Of a DNA stretch of 64,000 bases, positions 45,292 through 55,316 are shown piece after piece. This DNA comes from Alkaliflexus imshenetskii DSM 15055 (GTDB taxonomy: Bacteria; Bacteroidota; Bacteroidia; Bacteroidales; Marinilabiliaceae): NCBI RefSeq assembly GCF_000517065.1, contig NZ_KI912105.1, positions 2,879,684 to 2,943,683 on the forward strand, given 5' to 3'. Numbering within the stretch: position 1 is the first letter of the stretch; each line of letters starts with the position of its first letter. The notes beneath the pieces were generated by a model. The model was not told the origin of the DNA, did not search any database, and was given only the letters and a program-made list of their open reading frames with translations. The position numbers and the translations under genes were made by a program.

Positions 45292-47820
45292 ATGAAAACA
45301 ACAATTACAAACTCACGACCCGTATTATTCGGGTTATGGTTCTTTTGTATGTTGGTTACTGCTTATTCTACAGCATCTGCCCAACAGATAAAAGGAGAGG
45401 GGACAGCGGCGGAGGACCAACTCAAATCTTCGGCACAATCGATTTTATTGCAGACCGATACCAATATTGATGTTACCTTTTATCATATCGATATAGAACT
45501 TGACATTGCCGGCACTGCTATTATTGGGAAGGTGAATGTAAGCTTTAACTCACTCACTGAGGGGTTGGCATCCATACGTTTGAACTTAAAGAATTTCTTT
45601 ACTGTTACCGCAATTGATGGTGCTTCTTCCTGGACGCATACGTCCGATATTCTTACCATCGTTCTGGAGGAGCCATTGGCTTTGGGTTCGGCTTCCTCAG
45701 TGGAGATTGAATACAATGGACAGCCTGAGTTAATTTCTTCAGGAGGCGTAAACAAAGGGCTTAGGTTTCAGACACGCGCCGATGGTGCACCTGCCATCGT
45801 GAATCTCAGTACACCCTATTTTTCACATTATTGGTATCCATGTAAGGATGGCCCTTCGGATAAGGCCGACAGTGTGTATGTGAATATCACCGTTCCCGAA
45901 ACATACAATGGATTTGCACTTACGGCTGTATCCAATGGTAAGCTCGAGGGCACTACTACCGAATCGGGGATGAAAACCTTTAATTGGCGACACCGCTATC
46001 CAATCGCCCCATATTATGTGTTGGTGGCTGTTTCCAATTATACAGTAATAAACAGGGTTTATAGCAACAATGGCACGCAGTTTCCGCTAACTTACTATGC
46101 TTATCCGCAGGATGTGCCCGCTGCCAACACACTGGTTTCCAATATTCCTGAAATGTTGGATTTCTTTATTGATTTATATGGAGACTATCCCTTTGCCGAA
46201 GAGGGTTACGGATTGACACAAATACCAGTTTTATGGGCTATTGAGAGCCAGACCAACAATGTCATCGGCACCTGGTCCGAGGCTTGGTTGGGTTTCATTG
46301 CACATGAATTATCGCACGCCTGGTTTGGAAATTCCATTACTAACAAAACCTGGCAACATGTGTGGTTGCAAGAGGGTTTTGCCACCTATTCCGAGGCCCT
46401 TTACATTGAGGCAAAACAGGGAAAAGAGGCTTTCCTCACGTTTATTAGAAGTTTTAACGAACGGTTTAATGCCTCTCAACGACTATTCCTCGAAGATGAT
46501 GCCCAACACAACAAGGTGTTTAGTCAGTATGTATTTGACAAAGGTGCCTGGGTTGTGCACATGCTCAGAAATCACATTGGAGATGAGTTGTTTTTTCAAT
46601 GTCTGAAAACCTATGCGCAGTCGCCTGCCTTTCAGTATGGACACGCCACAACAGAGGATTTTCGTCTGCATTGCGAGCAGATTACCAATATGAACTTGTC
46701 TGCCTTTTTTGAACAATGGGTTTATGATCGCTCTTATCCCGATTATAAATACAATTTCTATTCTGATGTTGAGACAGGCAAAGCAGGTCTTGCCATTAAG
46801 CAAACACAGGGGATTGTTTATCAGGAGCGCGCCGTATTTGAGATGTATATGGATATTTTATTGACCTTTGACGATGGAAGTGAGCGTTTGGAGCGGGTTT
46901 TTAACAACAAACAGCTCCAGTATTTCTATTTCGACATCGATAAGGAGGTTACTCAAATCGTACTTGATCCGGACGAGTGGATTATACGGCGATTCCGAAC
47001 ATTGGACACCAATATAACAGTACCACTGTTTCAAAGTTTTGAGAACCATATCACATCATTTACCATAAGCGGCCAAATAGGTGAAAGCGTGATCAACAAC
47101 GCTGAAGGAACAGTGACGGTATCGATGCCTTTTGGCACCAACCTGACGCAGTTGGCGCCAGTAATTCTGGTTTCGGCTAATGCGATGGTTTCGCCGCCTT
47201 CAACTCAGATACAAGACTTTTCACTGCCGGTATCGTATGTGGTAACAGGAGGAAATGGGCTTACACGAAACTATTTGATAATTGTAACCACGGTTCCAAA
47301 CAACGACAATCGAATTGTGAGTTTTAGCATTTCCGGTGAGACACAGCCTGCGGTTATCAATGTGGAGGAGAAAACTGTTGTAGCCATCGTTCCTGTTGGT
47401 ATGAGCCTTGAAGCCATTATTCCGGACATCGTTATTTCAGAGAATGCGGAAATATCTCCTGATCCATCTGTGCCTATTGATTATTCCAACGATGTTCAGT
47501 TCACCATCACCTCAGAAAGTGGCATCGCCGCCGAATGGGTTGTTAGGGTTCTGTATGAGGTGTCATCAGGTACGGGTGGGGAGCTTAATTTAAGCAATCC
47601 GCTGTTTTATCCGAACCCCACACGCGACAAGTTATTTTGGCTGGTTAATCCTGATTATATAACGGTAGATGTAATCTCTGTGGATGGCCGGGTGGTTCGT
47701 TCAGCAGCAGGCGCAAATGGCTACCTGAGCATGTCCGGTCTCCATACAGGAATGTATGTTATCAGAATTGAGACCGCACGCGGAACATATTTGTACAGCA
47801 AAGTGGTGTTGGTTAAGTAG
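45292..47820 (+). CDS. Secreted M1-family metallopeptidase with T9SS sorting domain
   Basis: This is a zinc aminopeptidase-like enzyme expected at the cell surface or outside. The 842-residue chain has a signal peptide (cleavage near STASA-Q, about residue 30) and the M1 N-terminal beta domain (NIDVTFYHIDIELDIAG). The catalytic domain has HELSH at His338-His342 and the third zinc ligand Glu361 exactly 18 residues on (WLQEGFATYSEAL). Two DUF5018-like beta repeats follow (ITSFTISGQIGESVIN and IVSFSISGETQPAVIN), then a T9SS type A domain (LFYPNPTRDKLFW, TGMYVIRIETARG). The usual GAMEN exopeptidase motif is replaced by a sequence near PVLWAIESQTNNV. A paralogue lies 407 bp downstream, so the pair arose by duplication. 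Confidence 0.93.
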   Translation: MKTTITNSRPVLFGLWFFCMLVTAYSTASAQQIKGEGTAAEDQLKSSAQSILLQTDTNIDVTFYHIDIELDIAGTAIIGKVNVSFNSLTEGLASIRLNLKNFFTVTAIDGASSWTHTSDILTIVLEEPLALGSASSVEIEYNGQPELISSGGVNKGLRFQTRADGAPAIVNLSTPYFSHYWYPCKDGPSDKADSVYVNITVPETYNGFALTAVSNGKLEGTTTESGMKTFNWRHRYPIAPYYVLVAVSNYTVINRVYSNNGTQFPLTYYAYPQDVPAANTLVSNIPEMLDFFIDLYGDYPFAEEGYGLTQIPVLWAIESQTNNVIGTWSEAWLGFIAHELSHAWFGNSITNKTWQHVWLQEGFATYSEALYIEAKQGKEAFLTFIRSFNERFNASQRLFLEDDAQHNKVFSQYVFDKGAWVVHMLRNHIGDELFFQCLKTYAQSPAFQYGHATTEDFRLHCEQITNMNLSAFFEQWVYDRSYPDYKYNFYSDVETGKAGLAIKQTQGIVYQERAVFEMYMDILLTFDDGSERLERVFNNKQLQYFYFDIDKEVTQIVLDPDEWIIRRFRTLDTNITVPLFQSFENHITSFTISGQIGESVINNAEGTVTVSMPFGTNLTQLAPVILVSANAMVSPPSTQIQDFSLPVSYVVTGGNGLTRNYLIIVTTVPNNDNRIVSFSISGETQPAVINVEEKTVVAIVPVGMSLEAIIPDIVISENAEISPDPSVPIDYSNDVQFTITSESGIAAEWVVRVLYEVSSGTGGELNLSNPLFYPNPTRDKLFWLVNPDYITVDVISVDGRVVRSAAGANGYLSMSGLHTGMYVIRIETARGTYLYSKVVLVK

Positions 47821-48227
47821 GAGGTGGAAATTGCCATATTCGTGGCCACGCCGAAGTCGTCATATTATTTCTGTAAAACAGTTGTTTTTGTATCATTAAA
47901 CCCGGATGTTTCAAGTGTTCTTGAATGTCCGGGTTTATTGTTCGAAGGCATAGGTTAACCGGTAACCTTAATTCAGATTCATTCGTCCTCAAAAACTATC
48001 CGGCAGTGTAATTATAGCCCCTGCCCATAAAAAAGGAGAGGCAATATCTCTCATATAGGTTTAACTTGTAACCATATTTGACAGCCGATGCCCGACCTGT
48101 GGCAGCCTTTATGGTTAGAGTGTTCTTGAGTAAATGGTTTTGCCCACCTTCTATACCTTTTTTGGAAATGTGATCTGTTTGTCCGTTTAACCGCGAGGAT
48201 CGTGTACCTCTCTTAAAACAAATAGTA
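47821..48227 (+). other. Intergenic region between the two M1 peptidase genes
   Basis: This 407-bp stretch has a probable terminator near its start (TAAACCCGGA 47897-47906 pairing with TCCGGGTTTA 47928-47937, loop 21 nt, weak T-run). The rest is AT-rich and featureless. A near-consensus TACCTTTT about 75 bp before the second gene could be a weak -7 box. Confidence 0.5.
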
Positions 48228-51200
48228 ATGAAAATATATCTACGCTTCTGGTATTTGCTGGCATGTTACACAGTGGGAATGCTGGTGCTTCAGTCTGCCA
48301 ACGCCCAGCGAAAGGATCAGCCCTGGCAACCGCCTACTGACTCCGTCTCACTGGCGCGCGAAGCGTTTTACCAGCAGGAGATGGTTGAGAGAATGGCATT
48401 GAAATCGGCTTCAGCCACACTGCAAACCGACCACAACATTGATATAACTTTTTACCACATCACACTCGATGTAAATACTACTGAAAAAACAATTGCCGGA
48501 AACACTTACATCGAACTAAAGCCAGTGGTAAACAATCTGTCACAGTTAAGGCTCAACCTTCACACATCAATGGTGGTTTCTGCTGTGGGCGAAAATGCCA
48601 CATCATGGAGCCGTTCAGGTAGCAGTGTGTTGAATGTTACGCTTAATCGCCCTTATAATATTGGTGAAACGGTGCGACTGCGCATTCATTACAGCGGAAC
48701 ACCTGTTTTAGCTAGCGGAACGATTAAAGGGTTTAGATTTGATACACACTCCACAACGGTTCCTTCTGTTACCACATTAAGCACGCCTTATCTTGCTCAT
48801 TACTGGTTTCCCTGTAAAGATGGCCCTTATGACAAAGCTGACAGCATAAAAGTGGACATAACAGTTCCTGACACAACCTTACAAGGGTATCCACTTATGG
48901 GTGTCTCCAACGGCATGTTGTATGATACCATAATAGATGGCGAAAAGCGCACCTATCGTTGGCAGCACAATTATCCCATTGTGCCCTATTATGTGACTGT
49001 GTCAGTTTCCAACTACCGGGTTTTTGGAGAGCAGTACAACCGTAACGGGCATAATTTCCCGCTGACCTACTATGTCTTTCCTAATAATTATACTACGGCG
49101 CTTGGTACCTTCAGTGGTGTCCCAGTATTGTTCGATGCTTTTATCCACTATTTTGGCGACTATCCTTTTAAAAGTGAAACTTATGGAATGACCCAAATAG
49201 CACATCCTTGGTATATTGAGAATCAGACAAACTCTGTCATGGGGTCTGTTGCTCCCAGCGTTTGGTGGCTCGTTGTTCATGAGTTGGGTCACATGTGGTT
49301 TGGCAATTCCATCACAAACAGGCCTTGGAACCATGTATGGCTTAATGAGGGATTTGCTACATATGGGGAAGCGCTTTACGAGGAGTTTGTGAAGGGGAAG
49401 ACTGCTTATCACACATGGATGAGAGACATGGGGACTCGTTATAATGCTTCACAAGCTCTCTATTTGGCGGATGACAGTAACCCCTCGCAGGTATTTGTAA
49501 CATACTATTACCAAAAAGGGGCATGGTTACTTCACATGCTCAGATATTATCTGGGCGAGGAGTTGTTTTTTGATATAGTAAAATCCTATGCTCAGGATCC
49601 ACAGTTTAAGTATAAATATATCGACACCGAAACTTTTCGTGCTTATGTGGAAGAGATGTCGGGTAAGGATTTGTATAATTTCTTTGATCAGTGGGTGTAT
49701 GATATTTCATATCCTGATTATGAGTTTAACTACGAGTATGATGAGGCTACCGGGATAAACAGCGTTACTGTAAAACAAACGCAGGGGCCAAATTATAATG
49801 ATAGACCTGTTTATGACATGTATCTTCCATTGCGGTTTTCGTTTGCGGGAGGAGTGGTCATTGAGGAGAAGGTGTTTAACAACCAGATGACTCAAACCTA
49901 CCACTTTGAACATGGTCAGGAGGCATGGAATCTGCACGTTGACCCTGATCAGTGGCTTATTCGGTCTGTGAAATTCGATGGTTTGATATCTGTACCAAAA
50001 CCTCCAAGAATCACATCTTTTACACTACCGGGTCAGATTGGTTCTACGGTAATAAATGAACTTCAACGTACCATAAACTTAACCATGCCTGCCGGCACAG
50101 TATTAACGGCACTGCATCCTACTATAGCTCTTACTTCTAATACTACGGTTTCACCTGTTTCAGGGGCTGCAGTAGATTTTTCATCTCCTGTTCAGTACAC
50201 TGTAACTGGGGCTAATTCAGGTCAAAGAGTTTATACCGTGCACGTCACCACCATTCCCAGTGATGAAAAGCTGATAACCTCATTTGAGATTCCTGGTCAG
50301 GTAAATTCGGTGATTGATAGCGATGCAGGTACCATTGAGGTAGTGGTGCCTCCTGGCAGTAATATAGCTGCTTTGGTTCCGGACATTCAGTTGTCGGTAT
50401 ATGCCGTGGTTAGCCCTGCTTCAGGTGTGGTTCAGGATTTTACCAGTCCGGTGGTATATACAGTAACAGCTCAAAATGGCACCCAAAAGCAATATAGTGT
50501 AACTGTTGTGGTAGAGAGTAATCCGGAAGTTACCGATGTTTGGACGGGCAGTGTTTCCAGTGATTGGAACCATCCCGGAAACTGGAGTCATGGCGTGCCG
50601 CTGCAGAGCATGAGTGTACATATCACTGCTCCGGCAACAAATTTTCCGGAGATACACAGTGATGTGACCATTCAAAATCTGACAATAGAGCCGGGCGCGC
50701 GACTGGTTCAGCATAGCGGTGTGTTTACGGTTGAGGGTGAGTTTAGGCTCAAGTCGTCTGCCGAGGTAAATGCCTCTTTTGTACAGAAGGGTGGTTCAAT
50801 ATCTGTACTGCCCTCACATGTGAAAATTGAACAAGCCATTTCGGGGCCAAATTACAATTACGGCATGGGTTCACCCGTAACTGGCGAATTGGCAACCAAG
50901 GCAAACACAGGCATCACAGGTACGGCTTCTATATTTAACAATGCCACCGGCCAATACCAATCGTTGGGTGATGATGAGCCTTTTAATGCCGGAGCAGGCA
51001 TGTTTTTAAGTAATTACACATCAATCGTTTTTTCAGGTGTTCTCAATACTGGTTTGATTACTGTGCCGGTAAACCGTTCGTCGGCAGGGTTTGGCTGGAA
51101 TTTGATTGGAAACCCCTATACCGCAACAGTAGATTGGCGCTCAGTAAATAAGAGTAACATCGATGATGTGTTCTGGATATATAGAAATGATATTGGTGCT

Positions 51201-52109
51201 TATGGCGTGTATAACAACCATACAGGCGTGGGTGTAGGATTAAACAGTCCGCCATACCTCATTCCGTCGTCTCACGCTTTTTGGGTGCGAGTTACGCAAG
51301 GGCGAACAAACGGTTCGGTTTCATTTACACCGGCATCTACTGTTCACAACTCTTTCTCTTATCTCAAATCAGGCAAAAAGGGTAATTATCCGCATGTGAA
51401 GTTGCAGACTATTTTTAACGGAATGATGGATGAGACAGCCGTAGCCATTGTGCAGGATGCCACAGTAGGAGCCACTGATGTTTTTGACAGTGATAAGATT
51501 TTTGGTTCGAATGCCAATATGGGTGAGGTTTATACCCTTGCGGCCAACAGAGAACTAGCCATTAACTCATTGCCTCAGCAGCCACAGCATATTGTTCCGG
51601 TTGGGCTGCTTGTGCGCAAATCGGGTACTGTCGTGTTTAGATTAGGTGATAGTGTTATTCCTGATAATCTGGTTGTGATGCTTAAAGATAAATCAACCGG
51701 TGAAATTACAAATTTAACAGCCGGCGACCGGAAAAGGGTTTACATACAGCTTGACGATGGTGGAATGGACGGAAAGAGTAGGGAAGTACATGTAACACAC
51801 ATAAAAGACCGTTTTGAGTTGATTCTCACATCAGGCACTCCAACATCGGTTGAGGAGCATCCGGCTAATCCGGGCTCAACGGCAGGTGGTGCAGAGGTTG
51901 TCGTTTACAATTTCAGCGATGGCATTGTTGTGCAGCCTATAAATATGCATGCCCCATCATTTGAACTGTATGATGTGACAGGAAAAAGAGTTGCATCCGG
52001 ATTGCTTTTCGAGGATTCGGAGAATATAATTCCTCTGACCGAGCGGGGCGTTTATCTGCTGTCTGTTCTTAGCAGGGCGGGAATGAGGACGGTAAAGGTT
52101 GTGTTCTGA
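48228..52109 (+). CDS. Large secreted M1-family metallopeptidase with extra C-terminal beta modules
   Basis: This is a paralogue of the preceding gene. The 1293-residue chain has a signal peptide (cleavage near SANA-Q, about residue 26), the M1 beta domain (HNIDITFYHITLDVNTTE), and HELGH at His351-His355 with Glu374 (WLNEGFATYGEAL). As in its neighbour, IENQTNSVMG stands where GAMEN is expected. Two DUF5018-like repeats follow (ITSFTLPGQIGSTVIN, ITSFEIPGQVNSVIDS). A long beta-rich module then appears that the neighbour lacks (VWTGSVSSDWNHPGNWSHG, GFGWNLIGNPYTATVDW), of a type frequent before T9SS domains. The C-terminus (FELYDVTGKRVASG, RGVYLLSVLSRAG) is a T9SS sorting domain. Likely a surface-anchored peptidase. 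Confidence 0.92.
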   Translation: MKIYLRFWYLLACYTVGMLVLQSANAQRKDQPWQPPTDSVSLAREAFYQQEMVERMALKSASATLQTDHNIDITFYHITLDVNTTEKTIAGNTYIELKPVVNNLSQLRLNLHTSMVVSAVGENATSWSRSGSSVLNVTLNRPYNIGETVRLRIHYSGTPVLASGTIKGFRFDTHSTTVPSVTTLSTPYLAHYWFPCKDGPYDKADSIKVDITVPDTTLQGYPLMGVSNGMLYDTIIDGEKRTYRWQHNYPIVPYYVTVSVSNYRVFGEQYNRNGHNFPLTYYVFPNNYTTALGTFSGVPVLFDAFIHYFGDYPFKSETYGMTQIAHPWYIENQTNSVMGSVAPSVWWLVVHELGHMWFGNSITNRPWNHVWLNEGFATYGEALYEEFVKGKTAYHTWMRDMGTRYNASQALYLADDSNPSQVFVTYYYQKGAWLLHMLRYYLGEELFFDIVKSYAQDPQFKYKYIDTETFRAYVEEMSGKDLYNFFDQWVYDISYPDYEFNYEYDEATGINSVTVKQTQGPNYNDRPVYDMYLPLRFSFAGGVVIEEKVFNNQMTQTYHFEHGQEAWNLHVDPDQWLIRSVKFDGLISVPKPPRITSFTLPGQIGSTVINELQRTINLTMPAGTVLTALHPTIALTSNTTVSPVSGAAVDFSSPVQYTVTGANSGQRVYTVHVTTIPSDEKLITSFEIPGQVNSVIDSDAGTIEVVVPPGSNIAALVPDIQLSVYAVVSPASGVVQDFTSPVVYTVTAQNGTQKQYSVTVVVESNPEVTDVWTGSVSSDWNHPGNWSHGVPLQSMSVHITAPATNFPEIHSDVTIQNLTIEPGARLVQHSGVFTVEGEFRLKSSAEVNASFVQKGGSISVLPSHVKIEQAISGPNYNYGMGSPVTGELATKANTGITGTASIFNNATGQYQSLGDDEPFNAGAGMFLSNYTSIVFSGVLNTGLITVPVNRSSAGFGWNLIGNPYTATVDWRSVNKSNIDDVFWIYRNDIGAYGVYNNHTGVGVGLNSPPYLIPSSHAFWVRVTQGRTNGSVSFTPASTVHNSFSYLKSGKKGNYPHVKLQTIFNGMMDETAVAIVQDATVGATDVFDSDKIFGSNANMGEVYTLAANRELAINSLPQQPQHIVPVGLLVRKSGTVVFRLGDSVIPDNLVVMLKDKSTGEITNLTAGDRKRVYIQLDDGGMDGKSREVHVTHIKDRFELILTSGTPTSVEEHPANPGSTAGGAEVVVYNFSDGIVVQPINMHAPSFELYDVTGKRVASGLLFEDSENIIPLTERGVYLLSVLSRAGMRTVKVVF

Positions 52110-52138
52110 TGGGGAATTGATTCTTTTGAGAGGAAAGC

Positions 52139-52339
52139 ATGAATTTTACAGCAAAAAAGAGATATATGAGACCTTCCATGGATGTGCATCCACTGGATGT
52201 CTCTATATCTCTTTTAAATGAGTCGTCGCCTCCACCACCGCCCCCGCCCATTGGCGGTTCTTTTGGTCAGGTGAATCAGGAGAGTCCTTTCAGGGAGACT
52301 ATTTTTCAGGACAATCCGCTAGATGGTTGGAATAAATAG
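52139..52339 (+). CDS. Small poly-proline peptide of a Bacteroidales type
   Basis: The 66-residue product begins MNFTAKKRYMRPSMDVHPLD, continues VSISLLNESS, and then has seven consecutive prolines and IGGSFGQVNQESP. The KKRYxRPxMxVxxLD...SLL pattern resembles a loose group of very short Bacteroidales proteins of unknown function (KKYxxPxxxVxxL). It starts 29 bp after the second M1 peptidase on the same strand and may be co-transcribed with it. No signal peptide is visible. The antisense ORF of glycines is its shadow. Confidence 0.55.
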   Translation: MNFTAKKRYMRPSMDVHPLDVSISLLNESSPPPPPPPIGGSFGQVNQESPFRETIFQDNPLDGWNK

Positions 52340-52357
52340 GTAAAGGAGAGTGAAACT

Positions 52358-53335
52358 TTATTTTAGAAGTAGTTTCTGATAGTAACGATACCGAAGAGTG
52401 AGATAAACAATGGAGAGGATAATCAGTGTTACAAGGGTATATATGCCCGGAGAGAGCATCGGATGTGATTTGTAGATAAGGATGATAAGACCTGCATTCA
52501 CAATGAACTGCACAAGCCCATAAATACCTGCAATAAGCAGATGCGGATGGGCGTGTTCGTTTACCATGAGTTGGTAGAGATGCTTACGGTGTGGTTCCCA
52601 TATTTTCTCTTTCAGAAGGATTCGGTGTAATATTGTGATGCCAAAATCGATGGTATATACTGACACAAAAAGAATGTAATACCATTCACCACTCGTTAAA
52701 ACTAATGTTGCCAACATGAAACTGATGAAGTATGCCAATGTAACTGAGCCTACATCGCCGGCAAAACAGAGCGCTTTTTTACGGAAGTTATAAAATCCAA
52801 AGGCCAACAAACCGGATATGGATACAATGAATATCTCCGGACTTGAAAATGGCCATACGAGATAATAGGTGAGAGCCATCGACAATATTACTGCGATGCT
52901 ATAGAAACCGGTTATCCCATTTATTCCATCCATAAAGTTAAAGCCATTGATAAACACAACTGTTAAGAGGATTATCAACACCGAAAGTGGTAACCAGGGC
53001 ATCAGTCCCCAAAGTTGAATCACCATCAATCCGGCTGCCACAAGATGTACCGGAAATCTGACCGAGGCCGGGAGTGGTTTCACATCGTCCCAGAAACTAA
53101 CCACTGCCAGTAACATCAAGCCGCAGATGAACCAAATTGGAATGGCCATGCCGGTCAATATAAAGCCTGCAACAATGGCCGGAATAAAGATGATGCCTGC
53201 ACCGCGCACCGGCGTATGCGTGTGCGACGACCGGCTATTGGGGACATCAAAAATGCCAAATCGCTCTGCCAGTTTAAAATAGCCTTTCAAAAGAAGTGCA
53301 AAAACAACAAATGCCGTTAAAAGTGTCAGTATCAT
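52358..53335 (-). CDS. Undecaprenyl-phosphate sugar-1-phosphate transferase, WecA/WbpL type
   Basis: These polytopic enzymes transfer a HexNAc-1-phosphate from UDP-sugar to undecaprenyl phosphate, starting a lipid-linked polysaccharide unit at the inner membrane. The 325-residue chain has about ten membrane spans. Motifs are DVPNSRSSHTHTPVRGAG near the start, FNGFNFMDGINGITG-like sequence (residues ~137-149), FAGDVGSVTLAYF with its conserved Asp, and the cytoplasmic PHRKHLYQ loop near the end. It is the last gene of the minus-strand polysaccharide operon, 8 bp after the SDR gene, the same pairing seen for wbpL with wbpV-like genes. Confidence 0.92.
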   Translation of the reverse strand: MILTLLTAFVVFALLLKGYFKLAERFGIFDVPNSRSSHTHTPVRGAGIIFIPAIVAGFILTGMAIPIWFICGLMLLAVVSFWDDVKPLPASVRFPVHLVAAGLMVIQLWGLMPWLPLSVLIILLTVVFINGFNFMDGINGITGFYSIAVILSMALTYYLVWPFSSPEIFIVSISGLLAFGFYNFRKKALCFAGDVGSVTLAYFISFMLATLVLTSGEWYYILFVSVYTIDFGITILHRILLKEKIWEPHRKHLYQLMVNEHAHPHLLIAGIYGLVQFIVNAGLIILIYKSHPMLSPGIYTLVTLIILSIVYLTLRYRYYQKLLLK

Positions 53336-53342
53336 AGTGAAG

Positions 53343-54260
53343 TTAGTTTATCCATAAATTTGCCGAATCAATCACCTTGCGACTTTCCCACCCATTTTGT
53401 CGAGCGTGTGTATCGTCAAAGGTGTATGAATTGGTGAGTTTCTTTAGCTTATAGCCCGAAAGAGGCATTTTTTTTCTGGTGATGATTTCCAGAATGTCAA
53501 ACGAGAGCGCCACCGGTTTTAAGAGCCAATAGGGCAGGTTGATGATGGGTAACTTGTTGAGTATTCCGGCAATGGTTTCAGACAGCTCCTTGAATGAGGG
53601 GTGATGCCCGTCAGTGATGTGATAGCACCCTCCTTTGTCCCAAATTTTTTCTACAAACGGCGGAATGTCATCGGCTAAAACCATCGAACGTCTTGTTTTT
53701 CCACCCCCAATCTGGAAATAACGTTTTTTTCGGATGGCGCTGACCATATCGCCCAAATTGCCGGGAGCATTTTTACCAACAATAAGTGGCGGACGAAGTA
53801 TGGTAAGTGTGACGCTGTTTTTCTCAGCCCACTCATGCAGCATTTGCTCTGCTTGTATCTTGCTTTTGCCGTAAGGGTCAGATGCTTTCAGAGGTGTCTC
53901 CTCATTGATGAGCTCTCCCGACTCGCGTCCGTAAACGGCTACCGTGCTGAATAATACTATTTTTTTTGGCAATCGGCCTTGCATCTCCAGCGCTGCGAGG
54001 AGGTTTCTCAGGCCGGTGACGTTCACCTCAAAGAATGCATTTGCTTCGGCCTCTGTTTTGGGTACCGTATGTGCTTTTCCTGCCAGATGGATAACTGTAT
54101 CATACTGTTCGTGCAGTGCCGGAACCTCTGTCGAGAGGTCGCAGATTATCTCTTCGCCGCGGTTGCCAAGGGTGGTTACTGGGTGTCTTTGGCTCAGAAA
54201 ATCAACGAAGTATCTTCCCACAAATCCGGATGCGCCGGTTATTAATATTTTATCACTCAT
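53343..54260 (-). CDS. NAD-dependent epimerase/4-keto reductase (extended SDR)
   Basis: The 305-residue protein has the NAD(P)-binding motif TGASGFVG (8-15), VIHLAGKAHTV, LFSTVAVYGRES and the catalytic pair in DPYGKSKIQAE, then LRPPLIVGKNAPGN for the sugar nucleotide. It resembles the WbpV/WbiG-like UDP-sugar reductases and GalE-like epimerases that work beside WbpL-type transferases; the CapD-like enzyme at 42912-44825 could supply its 4-keto substrate. Its ATG overlaps the stop of the GT2 gene (TAATG), and it is followed 8 bp later by the transferase gene. Exact substrate cannot be read from sequence. Confidence 0.9.
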   Translation of the reverse strand: MSDKILITGASGFVGRYFVDFLSQRHPVTTLGNRGEEIICDLSTEVPALHEQYDTVIHLAGKAHTVPKTEAEANAFFEVNVTGLRNLLAALEMQGRLPKKIVLFSTVAVYGRESGELINEETPLKASDPYGKSKIQAEQMLHEWAEKNSVTLTILRPPLIVGKNAPGNLGDMVSAIRKKRYFQIGGGKTRRSMVLADDIPPFVEKIWDKGGCYHITDGHHPSFKELSETIAGILNKLPIINLPYWLLKPVALSFDILEIITRKKMPLSGYKLKKLTNSYTFDDTHARQNGWESRKVIDSANLWIN

Positions 54261-55300
54261 TAGCGACTAATAGATATTTTTCCTGTAAACACAGATCTTT
54301 TGTTGAGCAGCAGTGCTGTTATACCTTTTACATACCCTGTACCGTAAGAGAAGTGTAGTATGAGAAACGACAACATGAGTTGTAGCACAAACGGCCGTTT
54401 TTGCCTTGATGCTTCTCTTATCGCAGCATATCCGATGGCTCCGGTGTAGAGCAGGATTACAGCCAGATAGGGTATGATTAGTATGGGTAGGATGCACGTC
54501 CATATAAGCCCTGAAAACAAAAAGAGAACAAAGAAAAGAGGAATGAGCTGTCTTACGGTTGGCACGCCTCCCAGCTTTAAACTTGCAAGCGGCTTATAAA
54601 GCCCATACTGGAAATACATCTTATAAAGTTTCCGGTAAGTGTCTCTGGCATAATAGGTAACTTCCACATTGGGAATGAGGAGTATTTTTAACCCTGCATT
54701 TTTCATTCGTCCGTTAAATTCGCTGTCCTGGGTACGAATCATCTCTACATCAAAAAGTCCAATCTTATCAAAAACTTCGCGCCTGAAACATCCAAACGGA
54801 ACCGTGTCGGCCTCCCTAACCCTACTACTGCCAATTCTGAAATAGGCATTGCCTACACCTACCGGATGGCTTAACGCTGTGGCTATGGCGTGACACTTCA
54901 AAGTATCTTTTGCTGCAACTGTTTTAACTGTTCCTCCTGTGTTGTGCGCGTTGTATTTGAATAGGGCATCTACAAGTCTGGAAATGTAGTGTGCAGGGTA
55001 AACCGAATGAGAATCCATACGGACAATAACCTCGCCTTTGCTGCTGCGTATGGCACGGTTAAGACCAAAAGGGACGGTCTGTTCGGGGTTGTCAATCAGC
55101 GTTACTGCCAATTGATGGTTTTTGTCAATGAATGCCGCAACAAGCTCACGTGTTTTATCCGTTGACATGCCATCGGCAATGATTATCTCCAGTTTATGCG
55201 TGGGATAATCCTGCCGGGCTAATGTTTCAAGCGTGGCAGTTATATAGTTTTCTTCGTTTCGGATGGGTAGAATAACAGATACATAGGGTTGGTTTTCCAT
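54260..55300 (-). CDS. Family 2 glycosyltransferase with C-terminal membrane segment
   Basis: The 346-residue protein has the GT-A fold motifs VSVILPIRNEENYI, IIADGMSTDKT (DxxSxD), VIVRMDSHSVYP (metal-binding DxD-like Asp-Ser-His) and RTQDSEFNGRM (base region). Two or three hydrophobic segments follow between about 245 and 320. The layout is that of ExoA-like glucosyltransferases that act on lipid-linked intermediates at the inner face of the inner membrane. It is inside the operon: 16 bp after the CapK-like gene and overlapping the SDR gene by one base. Confidence 0.92.
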   Translation of the reverse strand: MENQPYVSVILPIRNEENYITATLETLARQDYPTHKLEIIIADGMSTDKTRELVAAFIDKNHQLAVTLIDNPEQTVPFGLNRAIRSSKGEVIVRMDSHSVYPAHYISRLVDALFKYNAHNTGGTVKTVAAKDTLKCHAIATALSHPVGVGNAYFRIGSSRVREADTVPFGCFRREVFDKIGLFDVEMIRTQDSEFNGRMKNAGLKILLIPNVEVTYYARDTYRKLYKMYFQYGLYKPLASLKLGGVPTVRQLIPLFFVLFLFSGLIWTCILPILIIPYLAVILLYTGAIGYAAIREASRQKRPFVLQLMLSFLILHFSYGTGYVKGITALLLNKRSVFTGKISISR

Positions 55301-55316
55301 TGTAAATCAAGGGGTT

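Noticed and set aside
52069..52251. 60-codon minus-strand ORF starting with seven glycines
   Set aside because: It is the antisense of the poly-proline peptide gene and of the M1 peptidase 3' end.
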